Positions 5,985 to 14,205 of a DNA stretch of 64,000 bases are shown piece after piece; within the stretch, counting starts at the first letter, position 1, and the number at the start of each line of letters is the position of its first letter. Source of the stretch: an uncultured Chryseobacterium sp. (GTDB taxonomy: Bacteria > Bacteroidota > Bacteroidia > Flavobacteriales > Weeksellaceae). The stretch lies in assembly GCA_913778275.1 (NCBI GenBank), contig CAJYWN010000011.1:21463-85462 (forward strand), given 5' to 3'. Under the pieces are notes generated by a model. It was given only the letters and a program-made list of their open reading frames with translations, ran no database searches and had not been told where the DNA came from. The position numbers and the translations under genes were made by a program.

Positions 5985-7880
5985 TTAATCTACATCTTTA
6001 TTCAAAAATCTGTTTTCTCTGATCTGCATGTTTCCATTGTTTTCAGACAGATAGGTATTGATATTCTGTTCTGAAGCATTGTTCCCTTCGATAGAGATAT
6101 TTTTTCTTTTAAAGGCCGGAACAGACTCAAATTCGCTGGAGCTGTCGAAGCTCTGATAGCGTGAATTGAATTCTTTTAATTTATTTCTGCGTTCCATTAC
6201 CCTTTCCTGATCTACGGTTTTATTCACGAATGTGAACTCTTCTTCTGCCGGTTTTGTAGCCTGTGTTTCAGGTTGGGTTTCAGCAACAGGTTCTTCTTTC
6301 AGATGCTGAAAGAAATGCTCTACTTTCTGAAGAGGCTCTTCCGTAAGCTGGTTTACTTCGTTTGACGAAACAAATTCTGCTTTCGGCCCGAAATCCGATT
6401 TCGGATCGGTGTTTTTAGATTCATTTACAAAGAAGCTGAATTCAACAGGTTTTTCTTCAGAGTATGATCTGCCTGAAGAATTTCCGGTTTGCGGCTCTTC
6501 TTTTTTATGGTCAAAATCGAATTTGAAAGATTCTATTTCAAGATCATTCGGATCTTCCGGCTCTTCATCAAGCGAAAAGAGGCTGAATGACTCTTCTTCC
6601 TCATTTCTCCAGCTGTGTTCCGGAGCATGAACCGTATCTTCTTCTCTCTCAGTGAATTTTATTTCCGTTCTTGCGGGTTCCTCTTCAATAGTCATTTTTT
6701 TTTCAGAAGATGAACTGAAGAAGGGTGCATCATTGTCTTCGTCATCCAGTCTGAAAAGGCTTTTTCCTCCGAAATCATACGACTGCTCCGGAGCATCTTC
6801 TCTTTCCTGTCTTGTTTTGAAAGGAGATTCTTTCGGTGCATCGAAACTGTCGTTCAGGCTGATTTTTATTTTCTCAGTAGGTCCTGAAAATTTTTTATTG
6901 TCATTTGAAAAACCGGTAGCGATGACAAGAACGCTTACAGAATCTCCAAGCTCTTCATCAGAACCCACCCCGAAAATGATATCTGCGGTATTTCCTGCTT
7001 CTTTCTGAATATGATCCATAATTACCCCGATCTCATCCATCGTTACTTCTTCCACGCCGCTTCGGATCAACAACAGAACGTTTTTAGCTCCTGTAATCTT
7101 GTTGTCGTTCAACAATGGAGAATCTAATGCTTTTTTAACGGCTTCTTCTGCTTTATTTTCGCCTGAAGCAACTCCGGTGGACATCAACGCTGTCCCTGAG
7201 TTCTGAAGCACGGATTTAGCATCTCTAAAGTCAATGTTTACATCAAAGTATCCGGTGATTACCTCTGCCATGCCTTTAGCAGCATTAGTCAACACCTCAT
7301 CGGCCTTTGAGAATCCCTGCTTGAAACCAAGGTTTCCGAACTGCTGTCTTAATTTATCATTGTTGATAACGATAAGGGAATCTACGTTATTTCTTAATTT
7401 ATCTAGGCCGTTTTCTGCCTGCTCCAGTCTTCTTTTTCCTTCAAAGCTGAAAGGAACGGTAACAATCCCCACGGTAAGAATTCCCATATCTTTTGCCACT
7501 TTGGCAATTACGGGAGCAGCACCGGTTCCTGTACCACCGCCCATTCCGGCAGTGATAAAAACCATTTTGGTATTCTGGCCCATTGCCGCTTTGATATCCT
7601 CGATGCTTTCGATGGCTGATTTTTCACCTACTTCCGGATCTGCACCAGCCCCAAGACCTTCTGTAATGGTTGTTCCCAACTGTACTTTATTGGCAACCGG
7701 ATTATTATCCAACGTCTGTGCATCGGTATTGCAGATCACGAAATCTACCCCGTGAATACCTTTTTCGTACATGTGCTTCAGCGCGTTGTTTCCACCGCCT
7801 CCAACACCAATCACTTTTATTATTGATGAATTTCCTTTTGGTAAATCAAATGAAAACCCCTGTGTCCCTATATTTTCCAT
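5985..7880 (-). CDS. ftsZ: Cell division GTPase FtsZ
   Basis: Tubulin-like GTPase that forms the division ring. The start is ATG 7878-7880 (MENIGTQGFSFDLPKG), giving 631 residues. GVGGGGNNAL (25-34) and the tubulin signature GGGTGTG (114-120) bind GTP, and NIDFRDAKSVL is the T7 loop that completes the active site of the next subunit. The globular part ends near residue 330. About 300 residues follow, acidic and rich in E, P and S: a long disordered linker typical of the phylum. The FtsA-docking peptide is recognisable as SVPAFKRKN but is internal, followed by about 40 residues ending in FLNKDVD. Last core gene of the dcw cluster. Confidence 0.97.
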   Translation of the reverse strand: MENIGTQGFSFDLPKGNSSIIKVIGVGGGGNNALKHMYEKGIHGVDFVICNTDAQTLDNNPVANKVQLGTTITEGLGAGADPEVGEKSAIESIEDIKAAMGQNTKMVFITAGMGGGTGTGAAPVIAKVAKDMGILTVGIVTVPFSFEGKRRLEQAENGLDKLRNNVDSLIVINNDKLRQQFGNLGFKQGFSKADEVLTNAAKGMAEVITGYFDVNIDFRDAKSVLQNSGTALMSTGVASGENKAEEAVKKALDSPLLNDNKITGAKNVLLLIRSGVEEVTMDEIGVIMDHIQKEAGNTADIIFGVGSDEELGDSVSVLVIATGFSNDNKKFSGPTEKIKISLNDSFDAPKESPFKTRQEREDAPEQSYDFGGKSLFRLDDEDNDAPFFSSSSEKKMTIEEEPARTEIKFTEREEDTVHAPEHSWRNEEEESFSLFSLDEEPEDPNDLEIESFKFDFDHKKEEPQTGNSSGRSYSEEKPVEFSFFVNESKNTDPKSDFGPKAEFVSSNEVNQLTEEPLQKVEHFFQHLKEEPVAETQPETQATKPAEEEFTFVNKTVDQERVMERRNKLKEFNSRYQSFDSSSEFESVPAFKRKNISIEGNNASEQNINTYLSENNGNMQIRENRFLNKDVD

Positions 7881-7896
7881 AACTATACTTTTTATA

Positions 7897-7928
7897 ATTA
7901 TAATTGATAATTGATTGATGATCAATGA
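7897..7928 (+). repeat. TTGATAATTGAT-type repeat upstream of ftsZ
   Basis: TAATTGATAATTGATTGATG and flanking bases match the family-4 repeats that bracket the four-helix-bundle gene at 18121-18151 and 18531-18554. Confidence 0.55.
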
Positions 7929-7971
7929 CAAGGAAAAGATCATTATCGCTTATCATTTTAACATTTATATT

Positions 7972-9357
7972 TTATTCTACTTCTTCAAAGAATTTTTTTA
8001 CTTTTTCCATCAGCGATTGTCCGAAAGTCAGTTTTGCTGCTTTTCTGGACTGCTGTTCGCTTAAGGTTTGCTCCGGTTGTACGGTTTCCGGCTGTACGGT
8101 TTCCTGAGCGGCTTCTGCGGAAGGTACCTGAATTTCAGCCTTTGCCTCTGCAGGTTCCTGAATGGGTTCCTGAATATCAGCATTCTGTTTTTTGTCCCTG
8201 ATCTTTAAACTTTCCATTAATAATCCGATGGAAGTTGCGAATTCAGGTCCTTTAAGATACTGGTTTTTATCGTTCGCAATGTATTCATTGGCAAAACCGA
8301 TCCTGCTGTCAAACCCTGTGGTATAGTTGGCCAGCTGACGAAGATGCTTAAGATTGGATCCGCCTCCTGTAAGTACGATTCCTGCAATAAGCTTTTTTTT
8401 CTGCTCGAACGCGCCGTATGCTTTTAATTCGGTATTAACCATTTCCAGAATTTCCTCTACTCTGGCATTGATGATCTGCGCCAGCGTTTTCAGTGAAATT
8501 TCTTTATCCGGTCTTCCGTGAAGCCCTGGAATGGTTACATACGTACTGTCTTTTTCTAGTTCCGGAACTGCAGATCCGAATTTTACTTTCAGCTGCTCAG
8601 CATGCTTTTCTATAATGGAACAGCCTTCTTTAATATCTTCCGTAATGATACCGCCACCGTAAGGGATTACACAGGTGTGACGAATAATATTGTCTTTAAA
8701 AATAGCGATATCGGTAGTTCCGCCACCGATGTCTACGATAGCTACTCCTGCTTCTTTTTCTTCTTTGGTTAAAACGGCTTCCGAAGATGCCAAAGGTTCC
8801 AGGGTAAGGGCTTCCATTTCGAGTCCTGCTTCACGTACGCACCGAGCGATGTTGCGGATGCTTCCCATCTGGCCTACGACAACGTGGAAATTGGCTTCCA
8901 GACGTTTTCCGTGCATACCAACAGGCTCCTGAATTTCTCCTTCGGAGTCTACCTTATATTCCTGAGGAAGTACATGGATAATTTCTTCACCGGGGAGCAT
9001 GACCAGCTTCTTGACCTGATCTTTTAATGCTTCAATGTCATCATCTGTGATGAATTTGTCCGGATGTTCACGCATAATATAATCGGAGTGCTGCAGGGAA
9101 CGGATGTGTTTTCCTGCGATTCCCACCGTCACTTTACGGATAGGAACTCCTGCGCTGGACTGTGCTTCAGACACAGCAGCCTTGATTGAATTAATGGTCT
9201 GCGAAATATTATTCACAATACCTTTGTGAACACCAAGACTCTTAGCCTTCCCTACACCGAGAACTTCTATTTTCCCGTGTGCATTCCTCCTTCCGACAAT
9301 CGCGACAATTTTTGTTGTCCCGATGTCCAGACCTACTGAATACTCTTGATTTTCCAT
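7972..9357 (-). CDS. ftsA: Cell division protein FtsA
   Basis: Actin-fold ATPase, 461 residues, that tethers FtsZ to the membrane. The phosphate loops are GLDIGTTK (9-16) and VDIGGGTTDIAIF near 205, with the adenosine motif VLTGGGSNLKHL near 335. After residue 390 comes a low-complexity stretch rich in Q, E, P and A, then a C-terminal amphipathic helix (GQSLMEKVKKFFEEV), the usual membrane-targeting element. It lies 91 bases upstream of ftsZ and 21 bases downstream of ftsQ, all in one orientation. Confidence 0.96.
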   Translation of the reverse strand: MENQEYSVGLDIGTTKIVAIVGRRNAHGKIEVLGVGKAKSLGVHKGIVNNISQTINSIKAAVSEAQSSAGVPIRKVTVGIAGKHIRSLQHSDYIMREHPDKFITDDDIEALKDQVKKLVMLPGEEIIHVLPQEYKVDSEGEIQEPVGMHGKRLEANFHVVVGQMGSIRNIARCVREAGLEMEALTLEPLASSEAVLTKEEKEAGVAIVDIGGGTTDIAIFKDNIIRHTCVIPYGGGIITEDIKEGCSIIEKHAEQLKVKFGSAVPELEKDSTYVTIPGLHGRPDKEISLKTLAQIINARVEEILEMVNTELKAYGAFEQKKKLIAGIVLTGGGSNLKHLRQLANYTTGFDSRIGFANEYIANDKNQYLKGPEFATSIGLLMESLKIRDKKQNADIQEPIQEPAEAKAEIQVPSAEAAQETVQPETVQPEQTLSEQQSRKAAKLTFGQSLMEKVKKFFEEVE

Positions 9358-9378
9358 TTGTTATATCGATTTGATTTT

Positions 9379-10338
9379 TTATTCTATTTTAACTTTTGCC
9401 TTTGTTTTCGGCTTTGCTGCCGTAGATTTCTTCTCTGTTTTTTTGGTTTCCTTTGGCTTGTTTACTGTTTTTGGTTTTGTTGAAGAGGAGGTTGGTTTTT
9501 TAGTTTTTTTTATTTCTGCCGGCTTGGGCCTGTCATCAGTTTTCTTTAAGGGAACCACCGAAGCTTTTGCCAGTTCTTTGTTTCTTGCAGTGAGAATACT
9601 GTCGTTTTCTTTAAAATAAGGATTTAAAGTGGTAACAATCTGATTCTGGTATTTCACGGAGACCATTCTGTATTTCTCGGGATCCTGATACACAAGGTAT
9701 TTTTCTACAAATGTTTTAAAGCCTTTCACTTTAAATTCGATATTATCCAGATCTCCGATTTCTACCTTATAGTTTCCTTCGCTGGTAAGCAAATTGTAAT
9801 CGCCGTTGTCTTTGGAGATACCAATAAAATATTTTTTGCTGAATTCATCTTTATCAATTTTTTCCACCAGCTCTGCCAGCTGTTTATATTCGTCTTTCTG
9901 TACATCTCCGGTTACGAGCATGCAAGGATGCGAGTATGTTTTGGAAATCGGGAATTCTGTACCTTTTTCGTCTACATAGAAGTCTCGTCCGTTTTTATTC
10001 AGCCTGAAAACAGGAACGCGCTGTTTGATATCAAGGTTTAGTTTTCCGTTCAGATTAAGATATACATTGGCGCTGTCTACTGCCGGAAGGGCATTGATTT
10101 TCTTTTCCAGGGCAGGAATATTAAGATCTCCTACTTTTCCGGATGGATTTTCTTTTTTTACGATTTCGCGGATATCTTTTTCATCAATAAAATAAACCGG
10201 TGTTTCCTCGTTCATTTTTACAGAAATTTTATTGTCCGTAATCTTCTGCCCACTGAATTTCTTCAATGAGAAGCTCAGCAGAAATCCGAGAATGATTACT
10301 GTAATAGCAATTTTTAATATTCTGTATTTATTTTTCAT
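9379..10338 (-). CDS. ftsQ: Cell division protein FtsQ/DivIB
   Basis: A 319-residue bitopic membrane protein: a short basic N-terminus, a transmembrane helix at about 9-26 (KIAITVIILGFLLSFSL), then a periplasmic POTRA-like region and the FtsQ domain with NKNGRDFYVDEKGTEFP. FtsQ links FtsL/FtsB-type partners to the divisome. The last 55 residues are almost only K, P, T, S and A: a highly basic disordered tail that E. coli FtsQ lacks. Its position between murC and ftsA is standard. The identification rests on position and architecture, because FtsQ sequences diverge strongly. Confidence 0.92.
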   Translation of the reverse strand: MKNKYRILKIAITVIILGFLLSFSLKKFSGQKITDNKISVKMNEETPVYFIDEKDIREIVKKENPSGKVGDLNIPALEKKINALPAVDSANVYLNLNGKLNLDIKQRVPVFRLNKNGRDFYVDEKGTEFPISKTYSHPCMLVTGDVQKDEYKQLAELVEKIDKDEFSKKYFIGISKDNGDYNLLTSEGNYKVEIGDLDNIEFKVKGFKTFVEKYLVYQDPEKYRMVSVKYQNQIVTTLNPYFKENDSILTARNKELAKASVVPLKKTDDRPKPAEIKKTKKPTSSSTKPKTVNKPKETKKTEKKSTAAKPKTKAKVKIE

Positions 10339-10425
10339 TTATTTCTATTCTAAATGGCTTCTTTTTATAACTATCATTTTAAACGCTACGTTCGCAAGGT
10401 TTTAATGACTCTCTAATTTTTCCGC

Positions 10426-10454
10426 TCGCAAGGGCGTTTCACTCAGCGAATGAT
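10426..10454 (+). repeat. Family-1 repeat, left copy beside GxxExxY
   Basis: Begins TCGCAAGGGCGTTTCACTCA and ends AATGAT. It is in inverted orientation to 10930-10958, and the pair encloses the GxxExxY gene. A shorter related piece (TTCGCAAGGTTT) lies just left of it at 10391. Confidence 0.85.
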
Positions 10455-10512
10455 AGCCGAAAACATTATACCATATTTATACTTTTATTTATGGTGTTTT
10501 AAACCCAAGCTT

Positions 10513-10889
10513 TTATAATTTATTTACTGCTCTTTTTACTCCATCTTTAAATAAGGTAGAATGAAAATTTAAAATCATCCCCAATTTCATTTCTGTAACT
10601 CTTAAATAGTTAAGAAGCTGAAAGAAATGATATTTATTAATTTCCGGAACTGCTTTTATTTCTATAATTACTTTATTTTCAATTAATAAATCAACTCTAA
10701 ATGCCTTCTCAATACCAAACCTTCATAATTGATACTAATATCTTTTTGGCTCTCGATGTTAAGTCCACAATTTTTCAATTCATAAATTAAGCATTGCTCA
10801 TACACATTTTCATAGAGTCCTATTCCAAGTTTACGATGCACTTTCATGCCTGCATCAAAAACTATATTTGATATTTCATTTTCTGTCAT
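10513..10889 (-). pseudogene. GxxExxY family protein, frameshifted
   Basis: The first 60 residues (MTENEISNIVFDAGMKVHRK..., with GIGLYENVYE, the motif that names the family) are in one frame. The rest continues one frame over from about 10720: IEKAFRVDLLIENKVIIEIK and onward to VKRAVNKL and a stop at 10513-10515. The total of 377 bases is one short of 126 codons, the expected length, so a single missing base explains the break. The read-out resembles a PD-(D/E)XK-like nuclease core (FRVDLLIENKVIIEIKAV). The function of the family is unknown. It sits between ftsQ and murC, inside inverted copies of repeat family 1. Confidence 0.85.
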
Positions 10890-10929
10890 TTGTGTGTTTT
10901 TAATTTATTCAGAAATGATATTTTTACCT

Positions 10930-10958
10930 ATCATTTGCTGAGTGAAACGCCTTTGCGA
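10930..10958 (-). repeat. Family-1 repeat, right copy beside GxxExxY
   Basis: Complement of the solo copy at 3833-3861 with no mismatch over 29 bases, and inverted relative to 10426-10454. It lies 41 bases upstream of the GxxExxY start. Confidence 0.85.
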
Positions 10959-11011
10959 ACGATTTTATACGGGTTATATAAATTTCCGTTGCGCTCGTTG
11001 CGTTTATTAAA

Positions 11012-12370
11012 TTAATATTTACTCATCCACTCACAGATAGGATCATACAATGTATCAATATTTCCTGCGCCTACGGTGAGAAGGATGTCAAATTCTTTTT
11101 CTTTTATTTTACTGAAAGCATCACTTAATGTTGAAACTTCCTTTTTATCTAAAGTCACTTTTTCCAAAAGCCAGTCTGAAGTAATACCTTCAAAATTTTC
11201 CTGAAGCTCTCTTGCCGGATAAATATCAAGCAGGATCAATTCATCTGCCTTACTAAGGCTTTCCGCAAAACCATCCGCAAAATCTCTCGTTCTGCTGAAC
11301 AGGTGCGGCTGAAACACCACCAATAATTTTTTTTCAGGGTAAAATGTCCGGATGGAGCTCATTACCGCATTAATTTCAGTAGGATGGTGAGCATAATCAT
11401 CGATATAGATTTTACCGTTCTGATATCTGTGTTTGGTATATCTTCTTTTAATTCCTTTAAAATTAGCAATCGCTTTTTTAAGGGTTTCAAAATCCACACC
11501 TAAATTGTGGAGAATGGCTAATGCGGCTGTAGCATTTTCCACGTTATGAATTCCCGGAATTTCCCACGCAAAATCTCTCACTGTTCCTTCCGGGGTATGG
11601 AAATCAAAATAGATTGTATCATTTTCCATCCGCAGGTTATCCGAATAATAATCTGCTTCTTCATTTACAGCATAGGTAATGTGTAGCCTTCCGATGTCAA
11701 TGCCTTTTCTTACAAAAAGCTGTTTATCGTCCGGAACCAATGCGGCAAACTGCCTGAATCCTTCTTCTATGGTATTTTTGTCACCATAAATATCCAGGTG
11801 GTCTGCATCAGTTGAGGTAATGACTGCCCAATCCGGCGAGAGATTAAGAAAACTTCGGTCGTACTCGTCTGCTTCCACTACGGAATATTGAGCTCCGTTA
11901 TAGAGGAAATTGGACCTGAAGTTTTCGGAGATTCCACCTAAAAAACAGGAAAACGGTAAGTCTGCCTCTTTGCATAAATGCGAAACCAGGGTAGAAGTCG
12001 TTGTCTTTCCGTGAGTTCCCGCAACAGCAATACAGTCTGTGTTTTCCGTAATTAATCCCAGTACTTTTGCACGTTTTAAAACCGTAAAATGGTTATTATT
12101 AAAATAATCCAGAATCCCTAAAACCTTAATGGCAGGTGTATAAATTACCAATGTATCTTCTTTCTGAAGGGAGGTAATTTTTTCATCAATTATATCATCA
12201 AAAACAATATCAATTCCTTCGTTCATCAGGGCTTGGGTAAGTTTGGTGCTGGTTTTGTCATAACCTGACACTTTTTTGCCCGAAGCATGGAAATACCGTG
12301 CCAGAGCACTCATCCCGATTCCTCCGATCCCCACGAAGTAAAAATTCTGATATGTTTGTAAACTGTTCAT
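11012..12370 (-). CDS. murC: UDP-N-acetylmuramate--L-alanine ligase
   Basis: Cytoplasmic Mur ligase, 452 residues, that adds L-Ala to UDP-MurNAc at the start of stem-peptide synthesis. The N-terminal Rossmann domain shows GIGGIGMSA (14-22); the central ATPase domain has AGTHGKTTT (117-125). DDYAHHPTEI and FQPHLFSRT in the C-terminal part are typical of MurC. Full length and intact. Upstream (12371-12515) lies a short gap with the palindrome AGCGATATCGCT and a family-2 repeat. Confidence 0.97.
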   Translation of the reverse strand: MNSLQTYQNFYFVGIGGIGMSALARYFHASGKKVSGYDKTSTKLTQALMNEGIDIVFDDIIDEKITSLQKEDTLVIYTPAIKVLGILDYFNNNHFTVLKRAKVLGLITENTDCIAVAGTHGKTTTSTLVSHLCKEADLPFSCFLGGISENFRSNFLYNGAQYSVVEADEYDRSFLNLSPDWAVITSTDADHLDIYGDKNTIEEGFRQFAALVPDDKQLFVRKGIDIGRLHITYAVNEEADYYSDNLRMENDTIYFDFHTPEGTVRDFAWEIPGIHNVENATAALAILHNLGVDFETLKKAIANFKGIKRRYTKHRYQNGKIYIDDYAHHPTEINAVMSSIRTFYPEKKLLVVFQPHLFSRTRDFADGFAESLSKADELILLDIYPARELQENFEGITSDWLLEKVTLDKKEVSTLSDAFSKIKEKEFDILLTVGAGNIDTLYDPICEWMSKY

Positions 12371-12489
12371 TTTATATTTAATCTTTAATAGCTCTGTAAC
12401 TAGGTTAGAGCGATATCGCTAATGCTATTTATTTAAAGCTACAATCTAAGCTTCAATGGACCATTAATAATGAATAATCAATTTTAACG

Positions 12490-12512
12490 GTGTCAGGCTG
12501 AGCTTGTCGAAG
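12490..12512 (+). repeat. Family-2 repeat, copy 1
   Basis: GTGTCAGGCTGAGCTTGTCG and AAG. It ends 3 bases before the stop codon of the GIY-YIG gene and is inverted relative to copy 2 at 12832. Confidence 0.8.
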
Positions 12513-12515
12513 CCT

Positions 12516-12809
12516 CTACTCTTTCATTCCAGCTTTTGATAATTCAGGTAACAGATCCCAGTTATCATTTATTATAGCCTCTTTCTTTTTTCTGCTCCAT
12601 CCTTTAATTTGTTTTTCAAACTGTATGGCTTGATTCACATCATTAAATTCATAATAGAAAACCAGTTCTACCGGTTTTCTTGTATATGTATAACTTGCAG
12701 GATTTAATCCAACATTATGTTCGTTAATTCTTCTTTCAAGATCATTGGTAAAACCTGTATAATAAGAGTTATCAGAACATTTCACAATATATACATAATA
12801 TATTTTCAT
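12516..12809 (-). CDS. Small GIY-YIG domain protein (YhbQ/UPF0213-like)
   Basis: 97 residues, a single GIY-YIG nuclease-like domain. YYVYIVKCSDNSYYTGFTND holds the two signature strands (Y5-V-Y7 and Y17-T-G19), with RRINEHN (26-32) supplying arginine and histidine. E65 in QFEKQIKGW is the metal-binding glutamate, so the active site looks intact. Related single-domain proteins occur in many copies in flavobacteria, usually alone between unrelated genes. Here it splits murC from murG and is flanked by inverted copies of repeat family 2, which suggests a mobile or repeat-associated unit. Its cellular role is not known. Confidence 0.9.
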   Translation of the reverse strand: MKIYYVYIVKCSDNSYYTGFTNDLERRINEHNVGLNPASYTYTRKPVELVFYYEFNDVNQAIQFEKQIKGWSRKKKEAIINDNWDLLPELSKAGMKE

Positions 12810-12831
12810 TCATTTGTGTTGTTTTAATTGG

Positions 12832-12855
12832 CCCTTCGACAAGCTCAGGGTGACA
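12832..12855 (-). repeat. Family-2 repeat, copy 2
   Basis: Reads CCCTTCGACAAGCTCAGGGT and GACA on the plus strand, the inverse of copies 1 and 3. It contains its own imperfect hairpin (CCCT...AGGG). It lies 23 bases upstream of the GIY-YIG start. Confidence 0.8.
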
Positions 12856-12962
12856 TCTCTAATACTAACTGCTTTATCTTTCAATTTTAATATTGCAAAG
12901 CCTTGTTAGCTTTAAGTATTATTCTTTAATTTCAAATAGCATCTTAAAACAAGCCTTTATGT

Positions 12963-12985
12963 TGTGTCAGGTGAGCTTGTCGAAG
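12963..12985 (+). repeat. Family-2 repeat, copy 3
   Basis: TGTGTCAGGTGAGCTTGTCG and AAG, in the same orientation as copy 1, with one base missing relative to it. It ends 10 bases before the murG stop codon. Confidence 0.75.
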
Positions 12986-12994
12986 TCTTCTTTA

Positions 12995-14113
12995 TTATAT
13001 AACTTTTAAAATCTCATCTACAATTTCTTTAGCCGCATTGGGCTTAGCGAAATATTGCAGATTCTGAGACATTTCTTTTCTTGTATTTTCATTTTCGCAG
13101 ATTTCTGAAAGGGTATTCCAGAATTTTTCCTGCATTTCAGAGTCTTTTACCATTCTTGCTGCGTTTTTTTCTACCAGGTTCATCGCGTTTTTGGTTTGAT
13201 GATCTTCCGCTGCAAAGGGGAATGGCACCAATAGCACCGGCTTTTGTGTTACTGCCAGCTCGGAAATGGCAATAGCACCTGCTCTTGAAACAATAACATC
13301 TGCCGCGGAATATGCCGTTTCCATGTCTTTGATAAACTCTTTCAGTTGAATGGAAGCTGGAAGCTGGAGAGTGGAAGACAATTCACTGTAATCCAGTTTT
13401 CCCGTTTGCCAGATCAGCTGATAACCTTTTTGCTGCAAGTTTTCAAGATTTTCTTTCCATCCGTTATTTAATGTTCTTGAGCCTAAAGATCCGCCCACTG
13501 ATAAAATCGTGAGTTTATCTTTATCAAGTCCCATTTTTTCTTTTGCTTGTGTAGCATCCTGCATTCCGGAAACTATCGAAGAACGGATAGGGTTTCCTAA
13601 AAACTGTATTTTTTCAGCCGGAAAACCATCAACCTTCGGATAGGCAGTAAATACGGCCTTTGCTTTTTTGCTTAATATTTTGTTGGTAAGTCCGGCGTGG
13701 GCATTCTGTTCCTGAATAAAAATCGGGATTCCCAGTTTGCCTGCTTCGTACAATGCGGGTCCGCTGGCGAATCCACCTGTTCCTACTGCAAAATCAGGAG
13801 CAAAATCTTTAATGATCTTTTTAGCTTTAGATAAACTTTTTAAAATCTTGAAAGGCAATCCTAAATTTGAAAGCATATTCCCACGGTTGATTCCTGCAAT
13901 ATCGATTCCTTCAATTTTGTAGCCGGCCTGCGGAACTTTTTCCATTTCCATTTTGCCGTTGGCTCCAATGAACAAAAATTCTGCATCCGGAAATCTTTTT
14001 TTAATTTCGTCTGCAATAGCAATGGCCGGGAAGATATGTCCTCCTGTTCCGCCTCCGGATAATAAAACGCGGATAGCTGTTGGCTTCTGGCTGTTGGCTG
14101 ATTTATTGTTCAT
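12995..14113 (-). CDS. murG: Undecaprenyl-PP-MurNAc-pentapeptide GlcNAc transferase
   Basis: GT28 glycosyltransferase that makes lipid II on the inner face of the membrane, 372 residues. GGGTGGHIFPA (20-30) binds the lipid-linked acceptor, and AAEDHQTKNA in the C-terminal half belongs to the donor site. Two segments look like dispersed repeats read in frame. Codons 5-13 (SANSQKPTA) are an AGCCAACAGCC-type repeat at 14074-14100. Residues near 245-254 (SSTLQLPAS) are a GGAAGCTGGAAGCTGG-type repeat at 13351-13379. Neither spoils a known motif. The gene is otherwise normal. Confidence 0.96.
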   Translation of the reverse strand: MNNKSANSQKPTAIRVLLSGGGTGGHIFPAIAIADEIKKRFPDAEFLFIGANGKMEMEKVPQAGYKIEGIDIAGINRGNMLSNLGLPFKILKSLSKAKKIIKDFAPDFAVGTGGFASGPALYEAGKLGIPIFIQEQNAHAGLTNKILSKKAKAVFTAYPKVDGFPAEKIQFLGNPIRSSIVSGMQDATQAKEKMGLDKDKLTILSVGGSLGSRTLNNGWKENLENLQQKGYQLIWQTGKLDYSELSSTLQLPASIQLKEFIKDMETAYSAADVIVSRAGAIAISELAVTQKPVLLVPFPFAAEDHQTKNAMNLVEKNAARMVKDSEMQEKFWNTLSEICENENTRKEMSQNLQYFAKPNAAKEIVDEILKVI

Positions 14114-14153
14114 TTATTATTTAATCAAATTTTATATGATTCGTTTTATTTCA

Positions 14154-14199
14154 GATAGGATTTTATCCTATCCTGATTTATATCGTCCCTTCGGGACTC
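14154..14199 (+). repeat. Family-3 double-hairpin repeat, copy A
   Basis: GATAGGAT-TTT-ATCCTATC forms the first hairpin and GTCCC-TTC-GGGAC the second. A second copy at 20034-20080 has the same two-hairpin structure with sequence changes. It fills the murG-ftsW gap. Confidence 0.8.
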
Positions 14200-14205
14200 C
14201 CGTTT

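Noticed and set aside
10683..10889. A complete 68-residue protein between ftsQ and murC
   Set aside because: The next frame continues the GxxExxY family to its normal end, so this is only the N-terminal part of a frameshifted gene.
12490..12985. CRISPR-like array in the murC-murG gap
   Set aside because: Only three copies, in mixed orientation and uneven spacing, with a gene between them; this is a dispersed repeat family.
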